DNA of 64,000 bases from Ditylenchus dipsaci (lineage: Eukaryota; Nematoda; Chromadorea; Rhabditida; Anguinidae): positions 1 to 64,000 of the forward strand of contig SADC01000209.1 of NCBI GenBank assembly GCA_004194705.1, read 5' to 3'. Made by a program: the position numbers and the translations under genes. The notes under the pieces are model-generated. The model saw only the letters and a program-made list of their open reading frames with translations. It was not told the DNA's origin and made no database searches. Below, piece by piece: positions 53,120-63,215 of this stretch; within the stretch, counting starts at the first letter, position 1, and each line of letters begins with the position of its first letter.

Positions 53120-53870
53120 TTCTGATGTGAACTAACTTAAAATAAAGCGATTTTACGAAAACCCTTATTAACTGCCCGTAAACCTTTTTTCTGGTGCCTT
53201 TGAAATCTTTTTGTAGCTATAAAATATGCTAAACTTTTCTTTGTACTTTCAATAGGCTTTCTGATGTGTGTTGTGTAGCGTGGTCTCCGTAAGTCATAGT
53301 ATTAACCATTATGTTCAGCTTGATGTTTCTGAGTAAAAACCCTTTAGATTCAAGTAGCAGCCGTTGCACAGTTATTGTTAGCCTTAGAGAAAAATATTGA
53401 TAAAGAAAAAAACGAATAAAGCTATTAATGTATACATACGTAGTGGTAGTTTCCTAAGGCGTTAGTCTGAAAAAAATCTAAGAATTATTTTTGCAAACTT
53501 ATTTTTTTATCTCACGTGAAAATTTTAACGGGGATAATTTAAGAAACTGTAGAAACAAAACCTGCTGTCATATTTGTCGAATATGCCTGCATTAAAGCCT
53601 TTTAAAGGAGGGGGAAAGCCATTTGGGTTTAAAACACCTATCATTGGCGAATTCATATAACAATTTGTTGATGTTTTTTATAACCGTGCGAATTGTTCAA
53701 ACTTCAGTATATTCGACTTCAGCACTAGCTTTTGAAAAAAAGTCAAAAAATTAGAAATTTTAAAAAAATTTGAGTAGAATATCAAAATGATACCGAAAAG
53801 ATTTTATCAAAAAATTGCATTCGTTAGTTCACTGAATTATAGCGAATAAGAATATCGGATGAACTGTAAT
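53120..53870. other. Non-genic stretch
   Basis: AT-rich sequence upstream of the receptor exon and downstream of the S28 gene. It could hold the receptor's promoter, but no motif stands out. Confidence 0.35.
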
Positions 53871-53877
53871 ATAATCA

Positions 53878-54008
53878 GCACCTTTCCCTTCCCCCCCCCT
53901 CCCCTTTACAAATATGTTACCCCCACCTCTGACCAAAAAAATTGGGCAAATTATCCACCCGCCCCCCCCCCCCCCTCCCCTTGAGAATGTTGAAGTTGCG
54001 GCCCTGAT
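53878..54008. repeat. C-rich MITE with hAT-like end
   Basis: Runs of C broken by TTTACAAATATG lead to the right end TTGAAGTTGCGGCCCTG. On the minus strand this is CAGGGCCGCAACTTC, a typical hAT terminus. The left border is unclear. Confidence 0.4.
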
Positions 54009-54100
54009 TACAACTGATTTTAAGTAAATATTTTTATTAATGTATAAATAATTTTTTAAAATTAAGTTTGACACAATTTGTTAGCCCTAATTTTCTCAAA

Positions 54101-57100
54101 CTAGGAAAGCCATTTTTTAAGCTCGCTTTTAGCTATTTCATGGGCATCCACATGACCTTGCATCGAGAAGGAGTTGACTGCGTACATGTCATAGCAGTGA
54201 GAAGTGCCTGAAAATCTACTTATTAGTAAACATGAAATTTTTTATAAATAAAAATGAACCTTCAATCAAATAGGAGCGCACATGTTGGTTAACGTCACTT
54301 AAAACACTCAACTTGTGCCAAGGGTCTTCTGACCCATTCAAAAATACAATATTTTTCTTGTTCTATAAGCAAAATTTAAAAAAAAATAGAATGTTTATAT
54401 TGGTTACATGGTATGTATCCAGCCCTCCAAACACTTGGTTAGTATAGTCAACCATTGAATCAGTGTAAGCCCTGTCGAATTGCTTGCAAAGATTTGCTTG
54501 CACATCTCCACAAAAAAGCTGAAATTTGTTAAGATTTTTCTCGGTAAAAAAAATTACGAGATCTTTTATTGTAAGGATTTGAGGATTAGAAGGATTTGTA
54601 AGGATTTGTCTTTTTTCATCTTTGTCTCTCAAGCTATTTTTAATTTCTACATTCTTACAGAAGGTTTGGCCCTATACGACAATAGGACGCTTTTTCGGCC
54701 AGCGACAGATTGAGACAATTTAAATTGAGACAATAACGATTGAGACAAAATTATCTGTCTTATCTGGCAAATATTTACCGAAAAAGACCGATGATTTTGT
54801 CTCAATCTGTGGCTGCCCGCTTTTTGGCCTTGGACCCCTGTTGTTGTTTTTTTGCATTTTTTCCAAATTACTTTATTTTCAACAATAGTAACGGGCTAAG
54901 GACTGGAACTATTGTAGTAGCTGATTGTACGAATAACGAGAATTTAGGCCTAAATCATTGTCGGCATTACTACAGTTGAAACTCGATTTAACGAAATTCA
55001 AGGGACCGACCAAGTTACCGCCTTCGAAAACCTTTTTATATACCCATTTTTTTCAAGCTTTTACCATTTCTGTTTTGACAGTTTGGTCCCAGATATTACA
55101 AGGATTCTGATTTTGCCGATAATTTTTTGGAAATTAAAATTGTTTTCTTTAAAAAAATTAAGAACTTGGTGAAAAAACACGTTTTTCATTAACTCAAAAT
55201 TCGTTGAATCGAGTTTTGACTGTATTGTCGAAGCCTGGAGATATTTAGCAAAACCGAGATTTGGCAAGTTTAACTAAATGATTGAGGTCATCAGTACAAT
55301 ACAGTTCAAAAACGTCCGAATTCATTTTTCCAACTTTTCGACTGCTGAAACATGCTCAAAATCTGCTAAGCTACTTTGTTTAGCGACAAATATCGGTTTG
55401 CCAAAAATAGTTGCGCCGAAAAACGCTATGCCAAATCTCGTTTTTTGCCACATCTCCCACAGGCTTTTTGTGCAGGGCCAAAGTTTGATATAGCTCAAAT
55501 GCCTTTTTTCAAAAGTTGGCTAAAGAAACAGAGACAATAACGCAAAATAAGTCACAAACTTACCTGCACGTGCAACTGGCACTGGCGCCCCGCTTAGGGT
55601 ACCAACCCTACTACTGCATTTTTTTAAAGATTTTTAAACATTTTAAAGGCGCATATCAGTCCGTTACAGTGAAAAAGGGGGGGGGGACTAGCAGTGTTTT
55701 CTGCCTTGAAATCTTTTTATAAGATTCTACCTGATTTGATGAAAGTTTTCTTAAAAGTCTTTTGAAAGTAGTACAAGGTCTTCAATATCAGATTTTACAC
55801 AAGATTTTTTTTAAAGTAATTCCTGGTCCCCGCCTTAATTTGCATTGTAAGGCCTCAAACACAATGAGGAGTCTGTTTGCGGATGCTAAATCAGATTTGT
55901 CGCACGAAAACGGCCATAACTTTTTTTTCAATTTTTCAAAAAATTATTCTGTTATTACCATTTTGTAGCTAAGATTCAGGGCTACCAGATGAGCATTTCA
56001 TGAAGTAGATGTTATTTGAAAAATTGAGATAAAAATGAAAGACTCCGCCCAAGACTCCTGACTCAAATTCTAGTCAGGAGTCTTGGCGGAGTCTTTCATT
56101 TTTATCTCAATTTTTCAAATAACATCTACTTTATGAAATGCTCATCTGGTAGCCCTGGATCTTAGCTACAAATTGTAATAACAGAATAATTTTTGAAAAA
56201 TCGAAAAAAAGTTATGGCCGTTTCCGTGCGACAAATCTGATTTAGCATCCGCAAACAGACTCCTCATTGTTGAGGCCTAACGCGCTGGTATGCCCCTTAA
56301 AAGCTTCAACAGTATATTTTTCTGTATTTCCGCATTTGACTTAGATCATGGTGACAACAAGCAAAAAATTTCACGTCAAACACCTATCCTACACCCCCGC
56401 ACCGCTACTTTTGGGGCCCTAGCGCCAGCGCAAATTTTGCCAATTTTGCATCATCATCAAAATCCCTGTTTTTTAAATACCTTGATATTCTGTTGTCCCC
56501 CTGTCACTATATTCACCATATCTCAGGGATGGGAATGAAAATTTTTGGAAAAAAAAATTGGCCAAAAAAGTACAATTTGGTCATTTTTCGTCAAAAGTGC
56601 CAATTTTTCCAGTGCTTATTGCCATTTTGAACCGAAAAAAAAATTTTTTGGCATAAAACTTCAAAAATTAAAATATTCGAGGTCTCACAAAAATTACAAA
56701 TCTTTAAAAAAAATACGATTCCCATCCCTACCATATCTACATTACTATAATGGACAGGATGGCCAAAGCATTTTTTAAGAAAAAACGAGAGAGGCAAAGC
56801 AAAAGGGAAAACAGCTAGCTAGCTTTCTAAATAAACATACTCAGGGGTTAGTGCATCTTGGTGAATACTGTAGTTACTTGTGTTGCGCTCTGATGTCTGA
56901 AATATCCAAATTCGTTGCAAGTCTGCCAATACCAATAGTAAGTCACTAAATAGTTTTTTTACAAATAATTTATTAATTTAAAAAATACTTACAGGATTTA
57001 GTGTCATTGAAAGAAGCCATATCCTTTTCAAAAGAGTAGGAGGTGCATGAGCCTGCGCTTAAACTGGAGTTTTGTTTCAACTGGTCCAACCAGGTGATCC

Positions 57101-60100
57101 ATCCCTTGTAGTAATTGCAAGTTTTGTTCATTTTGTAGTGACTGCTATCATCGTACTGAACAGTCTCTGACAAACTGCCCAAATGACCAGACATAAAAAG
57201 TTGCGCATCGTAGTTAGCTAATTCTCCGTTTGCTGGCTCACAAATTCTACAAAATACTTTGTAGAACAACGTTTATTTAGCTAACTAGTATTATATGCCT
57301 GACCTTAGCTGTCTTCTGCCTTCTGCAGTTTTTATAAGCTGCTGGGCTCGGCCGAAGAAATCGACGATGGCTTCAGCACAACCTTCGGAGCCGTAAAGTT
57401 TGTAGGAATTATCTACTACTTGCAAGTATTCTGAATAAAGCCTGTGATTTTATATGCTCCTCCAAACAAACTTTTTTTTTCTGATTTCTGGCTAAAAAAT
57501 TTTCTGTAACATTCTGCTAGTGTTTGCAATTGGGGGTGCGTTCGAGATTGCGAGACGAGATTTCGAAAATTTGCGAGATTGCGAGATCTCGCATTTATAA
57601 TTGCGAGAAAATCGCGATTTTGCGAGAAAAATTTTACACAGACGTTTAAACGATCCATACGCGGGCTAAAAACTACCTCTTCAAAACCTCAATCGAAAAG
57701 TGACGTGACACCCAGATTTATTTATTTCCACATATCACAAACAATTCAAACAAAATTCCACCATTAACTATTCAGTAGAAAAAATTAACATCATGAAGAG
57801 CACGATTGAGAAATATCGGCTTGAGTATAGAATCGCCCTCCACAGGGAGTGATCGGATGGAAGAGATAACATCATATTCGTGTTTCTCGACCCTGATTTC
57901 ATGAGAAAACCAGCTGTCTTTTTTGTTCTGGGAAAAAAAAATTTGTCGAACCACAGGGGGGGGTATCATGGTTTTTTAGTCAAAATTTAAATTGGCGCCT
58001 TTTGAATTTTAAAGGATTAAGGGCTGTATAGGGAGGCAAAGGGAATGAAATGGGGCCACTAATCATACACGGCCCACTGACAAGAAGATGTTGAACATTG
58101 TTTTGTTGACTGGGACCTACCGCATAAATAAACTCTGGTATGCATGCTTTTTATGCATCCAGAGTCACTTTCGAGTGATTTGTGTCTAAGTTATGTGGGT
58201 GTGCTCAAGCCCCCTGCGCCCCTGAAGGGAGCGCAGGGGGCTCACGCATAAACTGGGTTTGAACGTTATTATAGCAAATATGTTATTCCTATGTTCTAGA
58301 GCAGGGTCGATTTTCTTATAGATCTGTTGAAATCGGTGAGAAGTGATGGCTGGGAGTAGTGTTTGCAATTGAATTCTTCTGCCAGTGAGCAAGCGGATCA
58401 GAGTCAATAAGCACCGGCTCCTCTGCGTTGTACGTCACAACTTTCTCAAACGGATAATAAGTATTGTGAAAAATCACACGCATCATATATTAAACGCTTA
58501 CAAACTCCAAGTTCTGCTGCCGGGTTGTGGACGGACGCAAAGCATTCGTGTCTTGGATAGTATTCACTTGTCAATCAAAAAAGACTTCTTGGATTCTTGG
58601 TAGCCGGTTCTTCCACCATTGATTCAGCATTTAATGGCTCTTATTGCAATGTAGCATTCAACGGTTGATAATCATTCCAGTCATTGCTTGACAAACGCTG
58701 AATATTTCGAAACGTGATACACGAATAAGAATAGGTCACGCGAACTCCACCTGATTTCACTGCTGTCCACTACAAATCTGTCTTTGAAAGGGTGCCAATC
58801 CGTAGTTTCTAAAACACAAGTCGAACAAATACTAATCGACATTAGTGATAAACCAAATGTTTACTTCTTGTACTCCAATAGCCCAAATCTCGATTCGATT
58901 TTCGTAATAAGCACACTCTTTCAGTCTATAGAGCAGACACTATCGCTTTACAAAAAATACATTGAAAACATAACAGGAACGAATATGAAAAAATGGATGA
59001 TGAGGTATGACGGAAATTGAAGAAAAGTATAGAATTGACGGTTGAGAGATTGCAAGATTAGTTGCGAGATTTAAAAAGAACGCATGCGAGTCTCGCAATT
59101 TTTTAAATTTCCCGCGTTCGAGATTGCAATGCGAGATTTTGAAAATTTCGAGGCGAGATTGCGTGAAAAATCGCGATTTTTCTCGGACGCATGCAAACAC
59201 TACATTCTGCCCTATGTTTTTTGGGTCTCAATAAAACACCCAGTCATCCTATTTCAGATTTCGATCCATCGTTAACTGTAGGAATTTCGTACATTGAACT
59301 AGATATTCTACAGTTTATAGCGTACAGTTATTGACGTGGCAAAATCTGACTCAGGTTGAGTGGTGTTGTTTTTTTTACAGAGTTAGAAATAAAAATATTT
59401 AAAAGCTTGTTATATTTAAACTTAAGATTTGGTTACGGTATTTTTTCTAATTAAGCAGCCCCTCTATTAGAGGAATATAAGGCGGTCTCTACTTTGAGTA
59501 CCTATATCTCAGCCAAGAGAATTTTTTCGCAATGCTGTTTATTTCATTTTCTTAGCTCCTACAAGCTCTACCGATTGCACTTTTCAGTTTTTTGTTAATC
59601 ACCCGAAAATCTCGAGATCAAATTCTAGATTTTCCGATTTTTTGGCATCCAAAAAGTAAGGCGGCCGGCCGCCTTATTAAACGAAATACAGTAATCTAAA
59701 TTCACCTTTGAAATTAGTTTTTGCAAACACTGGTGCTGAACTTGCAATAGCACCCTCAACTAAATCAGGGTTACTTTAGGCGCATCCAAGCAGCCAAATT
59801 TCCTAAAAAGCTTGATTACCAGACTACTTTAGTAATTTCAATGATTACAATAACTGACCTGGATAAGAGCCGCCCAATGTAATCCACATGGGTTTTGTGA
59901 AATTTTTTCTCGGTTGATATTTTTAATAAAAACAGCAGCATCGGCTAAGGCCTGCTGACTGGTCAGTAGCTTCAGGCGTTCCAAGTCTACACTGTCACTA
60001 AATGTTTGAATAGAAGTATTTCCCAAAATTAAAATTGTGATAAGCTATTTACTTGACTAGCTCACTATCACTATTTCCATAAATCGGTGTTCCAAAGTGT

Positions 60101-60499
60101 ACGCAGTGGCTCCATAGGCCTTAGCCCACTGCACAAATGCCCAGTTTTCACTAATCCAGCTGACACTGAAGCCGCCCTCTCCTTCCAACATCAAAAAGTT
60201 GATCTGTGTTGGAGGCAGAGAGTCATTCTGGGTTGATAAAGAGTAGAAATGCTAAATTGCTACACAATTGAGCAATATATTTTGAGAGTGCACACCTGCT
60301 TCCACTTTTTCCCTTGGTCTCGCTGACTATCTCCAAAATGGTCAAAGTCTTGTTCAATAAAGCCAGCTTGTGGAGCACCTAAAGTTGGGTCAGATTCTAC
60401 CATGAATTGGCCCAAGTGTCCATCTAAATTTTTTCGGAAGGTGAAGCTCTCCAGAAAGCTGTGAATTTTGCTCTCTGGCTTTACAAATTTCGTTGCATC
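54101..60499 (-). CDS. S28-family serine carboxypeptidase (Pro-X carboxypeptidase type), 5' partial
   Basis: Exons from 5' to 3': 60499-60296, 60227-60052, 59997-59859, 59802-59706, 57430-57304, 57246-56993, 56945-56878, 54518-54408, 54362-54260, 54207-54101. Landmarks in order: FIEQDFDHFG (N-terminal S28 mark), MLEGEGGFSVSWISENWAF, LEHRF, LTSQQALADAAVFIKNIN, the nucleophile motif ITLGGSYPG, GAIASSAPVFAKTNF, CAEAIVDFF, WQTCNEFGYF, DYTNQVFGGLD, FLNGSEDPWHKLS (catalytic Asp) and GTSHCYDMYA (catalytic His). The stop is TAG. These lysosomal or secreted enzymes cleave prolyl bonds near chain ends. The signal-peptide exon was not found. One-base frame breaks occur near 60083 (TTT), near 59885 (just before GGSYPG, CCC run) and near 59779 (GTAAC). 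The intron between 59706 and 57430 contains a hAT element, and another intron holds MITEs. Confidence 0.88.
54973..55222. mobile_element. pogo-type MITE
   Basis: CAGTTGAAACTCGATTTAAC and the inverse (GAATCGAGTTTTGACTG), TA flanks, in an S28 intron. Confidence 0.7.
55235..55460. repeat. TTTGGCAA-type subrepeat region
   Basis: TTAGCAAAACCGAGATTTGG at the left and TATGCCAAATCTCGTTTTTT at the right are inverted. CGACAAATATCGGTTTGCC is shared with 39885-40145. Confidence 0.45.
55851..56277. mobile_element. 427-bp near-perfect palindrome
   Basis: GGCCTCAAACACAATGAGGA at the left and the inverse at the right end. The arms match over about 205 bp, and the centre is GACTCCTGACTCAAATTCTA with its partner TAGTCAGGAGTC. 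A decayed relative is near 62850-63180. It lies in an S28 intron. Confidence 0.75.
56519..56735. repeat. Copy of GGCTGC-type short repeat
   Basis: GGGATGGGAATGAAAATTTT at the left and ACGATTCCCATCCC at the right are inverted. The core CCAGTGCTTATTGCCATTTT is shared with 4117-4303 and 10404-10593. Confidence 0.6.
58206..58244. repeat. GC-rich hairpin module, copy 5
   Basis: AAGCCCCCTGCGCCCC with its inverse, preceded by CTCTGGTATGCATGCTTTTT and TCACTTTCGAGTGATTTGTG as in other copies. With its flanks (about 57950-58260) it interrupts the hAT transposase remnant. Confidence 0.7.
58290..58780 (-). pseudogene. hAT transposase remnant (C-terminal dimerisation domain)
   Basis: The minus strand reads DWHPFKDRFVVDSSEIRW near 58790-58740, then TYNAEEPVLIDSDPLAHWQK near 58450-58390, followed by TTPSHHFSP. 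EPV..DPL.HW is the hallmark of the hAT C-terminal dimerisation domain. Stops and frame changes interrupt it, so it is inactive. Confidence 0.6.
59434..59693. repeat. CCGTATT-family copy
   Basis: ACGGTATTTTTTCTAATTAA and the inverse TTATTAAACGAAATACAGTA. CTATATCTCAGCC and TACAAGCTCTACCGATT occur inside. It lies just beyond an S28 exon boundary. Confidence 0.6.
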
Positions 60500-61323
60500 C
60501 TGAAAAATAGAGCAGAATTAAGACCTGTTATTTGCTTCGTTAAATTGAGGGTTTACTGTATACCTCAAACGCCAAAAAAAATTTGGTTTTAATATAGAAT
60601 TCCCCCAAACTCAGAGTGGTAATATGCCAGGAGAAATCTCATATTGATGATGCTCGACCTTATTTTTAAAAGAAAGCCGTTCGTTCTATGAATTTCGAGC
60701 AAACCGAATTCGTTCAGTTCTAAACGGCAACTAATTTTTAACATGCTTGACAGGAGTACACTATACCTAGCTCAAAAACGCCCTAATTTGTATTCTTTCA
60801 ATGTTTTGCTTCCGAAACATTTTTGAAACGTATTAGAGCCCGGCCAAGCCTTTTGAAAATTTTTTTACCAAAAATTTGATGAATTTTGATGTTATCAAGA
60901 TAACTTAACCTAAAAGGGTACGTCAAAAAGTGGTGGCTTAACGGTATTCTACTAGGTTTTTTGACTAAAGCTTGGAAAAAAGACTCTGAAAACAAATTTG
61001 CGCCCCCTAAGAAGATCAGGGGATTGAGAGTGAGAGATGTGCATGATGACATGATTCCGAGAAGTACTCGTGATCATAACTGCAAATAGAGTCTCTTTTG
61101 AAACGGCCCAAGTTGGCCCAAGGGGCGCAGGGATCTTGCGGGATTGAATTTCTATGAGAATATTTTTGCTGACTCCTTGTTAAACTTGCCTTAAAAGTTT
61201 GTTCAATGGCACATTAAAGGACACTTTAGCATTCCAATTTTGATAACTTCATCTTTACTAGATGCCGCTGACCAAACTGTGCAAAGAATGAATGTACCAA
61301 TAAGACTATTTGCAGAGTAAAAC
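60500..61323. other. Region upstream of known S28 exons
   Basis: It should hold or lead to the missing first S28 exon, but I could not identify it. It contains fragments of the GC hairpin family (ATGATTCCGAGAAGTACTCG at about 61050). No other gene was seen. Confidence 0.4.
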
Positions 61324-61419
61324 ATGATTGGAAAATTGAAAATGATGTCCACTTGCAGATGTTTTCTGTTTTTTATACTTATTTTATTGTATGGTTATGA
61401 GGTGTCTAATCCAAACTAA
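61324..61419 (+). CDS. Possible signal-peptide exon, very uncertain
   Basis: A 31-codon frame: MIGKLKMMSTCRC, then a hydrophobic core FLFFILILLYGY, then a stop soon after. A donor-like GAG|GTGTCT lies at 61399. It resembles a secretory signal, but on the strand opposite to the S28 gene, and no following exon was found. Confidence 0.2.
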   Translation: MIGKLKMMSTCRCFLFFILILLYGYEVSNPN

Positions 61420-61595
61420 TAAATTTTTTAACACAATAAGATTATTTTTCTGGTGTTCTTGTTTGCCGTTTCATTCGAATAGACCATCAAGAAGATGCTT
61501 TATAATATTAGCAAACAAATTTTATGTTGTTGTCAGTAACAATATTGCTAAAGTCGGTCAAACAAAATACAACATTATTATGTGATTATATCATA

Positions 61596-61794
61596 CAGTT
61601 AAACCTTGATGTAACGGTCCGACCTCAAGTTCGTTCCACCTAGGGTCCGACACTTTTTCAGCTGACTTTTTTTTGCTGATTTTGGAAGTGCTTTATCAGT
61701 TCTGACAAAGCACTTAAAAAATCAGCTTAAAAAAGTGTAGGGACCCTAGGTGAAACGAACTTGAGGCGGTGGTCGTTAAATCGAGGTTTGTCTG
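61596..61794. mobile_element. pogo-type MITE
   Basis: CAGTTAAACCTTGATGTAAC and the inverse (AATCGAGGTTTGTCTG), TA flanks. Arms share CTCAAGTTCGTTCCACCTAG with the 49145 element. Confidence 0.75.
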
Positions 61795-61799
61795 TAATT

Positions 61800-63213
61800 A
61801 AGCTGTGTTCACACAGAAAATAACTGCTGGTCAAAAAATCTTTGATAGATTTCTAATGCTGATTACTATTGGTAAAATTTATTGTTATTTATTCCACAGA
61901 GAAAGGAGTCACTTTATTAATTCCAACCGCATCACACAGACATACACAAGCTCATAGACCACAACGACTACCGACCACATGTGCTTTTTTATCGCAGTTT
62001 TAAGTTTCATAGCTTGAGTTTGAGACCACCACAGACCAGACAAAGTGCTACTTCTGCTTCCAAACCGCGATGCCCGTTGATCTTCAGGATGAATTTTTGA
62101 TACAGTCAATATCCAATGACCTGATACCCCTAGGGACCGGCTAAAGTGTCGGGTTATTGGGAGTATCATTTAATAAGGATTGAATGTGTTTATTAAAAGC
62201 AATAACAACAAGCATGACAAGCATTAAACAAATTTTCAGAAAGCGGTTACTTTGGTCGTAGTTCGCTCTTTTTCTCTCGTGGTAGAAGGCACCGTACGAG
62301 CCGAGAACTGATTCACATCACACGTTAATGATGCTTAGAAAGTCAAATATACTTGTTATCCAGCCTCCGACCAGGCTAAGGATAAAATCCGCGGATATTT
62401 TGATTATTGCTACCGGTCCTAGCGCTGGCGCCCGAGATTTTCGGAAATACGCCGAGTCTTTCACAATACTTGTATCCAAGCTGTTTTTTTTCAAATTTTT
62501 GAAAAATCTTTTCACAACTTTCTTAAATTTCCCAATTTTCTTAAAATTTTCTTGAATTTTATTCCTAATTAAGTATTATTCAGATAAAATAATACATTTT
62601 ATTATAAAAACTCAATTTACAGACAAAAATACCGCGCCCCTATTATGGACTCAAAATTTATAAAGCAGAATCGGTAGAGTCTGTGAAAGTTGAGAAAATG
62701 CAATAAACAGGTCTGCAAAATTTTTGCTATAAGCGGAGATATAAGTACTTAAAGTTGAAGGGCCAGATCATTAGAGGGGCCGGATTTATTGAGGTTTTAT
62801 AGTGAGTAAATCACATGTAACTCAAAAGCCACTTGTCCAGTTCAAAGGCGCATTTACAATGAGGAGGCTGTTTGCGCATGTTTGAAACAGACTATCGTAT
62901 ATTCTACATCAGAAAACTGTGTTTTTTTATTTTTCAACCCATCCAAAATCGGAAAAATTTGAGGTCAATATGAGATTTCGGATGAATATTCAAAATCGAA
63001 AAATTGGTGGAGTTCGTGGGATTTTGGAAAACGCGAAAAACAGATTCGCAAAATATTTACTCTCGGTTGAGATATAGGTTCTCAAAGGGGTCAAGATGGC
63101 GCCAACAGAATAATTTTTGAAAAAAATATAAAAAAGTTATGGGCTATTACCGTGTGACAAATTTGATTTAGCATAAAATCTACGGATTTATTCGCAGCTA
63201 TTTTGATTGTTAC
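61800..63213. other. Repeat-derived stretch
   Basis: Partial pogo-type end CAGTCAATATCCAATGACCT at about 62104; two decayed CCGTATT-family pieces (about 62620-62800 and 62930-63080, both with GAGATATA...C marks); and a relative of the 55851 palindrome around 62850 and 63090-63180. No gene was seen. Confidence 0.4.
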
Positions 63214-63215
63214 TA

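Larger units (their letters stand above)
57518..59202 (-). mobile_element. hAT transposon, decayed, with subterminal repeats
   Basis: TAGTGTTTGCAATTGGGGGT at the left; ACGCATGCAAACACTA at the right. Direct 8-bp CATTCTGC lies at 57510-57517 and 59203-59210. Both ends are packed with TTGCGAGAT/ATCTCGCAA units, likely transposase binding sites. A hAT transposase remnant is inside on the minus strand. It occupies an intron of the S28 gene. Confidence 0.8.

Noticed and set aside
58784..59020. Plus-strand 78-codon frame inside the hAT element
   Set aside because: It has no recognisable domain, and the only recognisable transposase segments are on the minus strand, so I could not support it as a gene.
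437..60499. Genome-wide programmed ribosomal frameshifting to explain the frame breaks
   Set aside because: The shifts go in both directions, show no shared slippery codon or stop pattern, and follow homopolymers. The SDR, mariner and gypsy frames need none.
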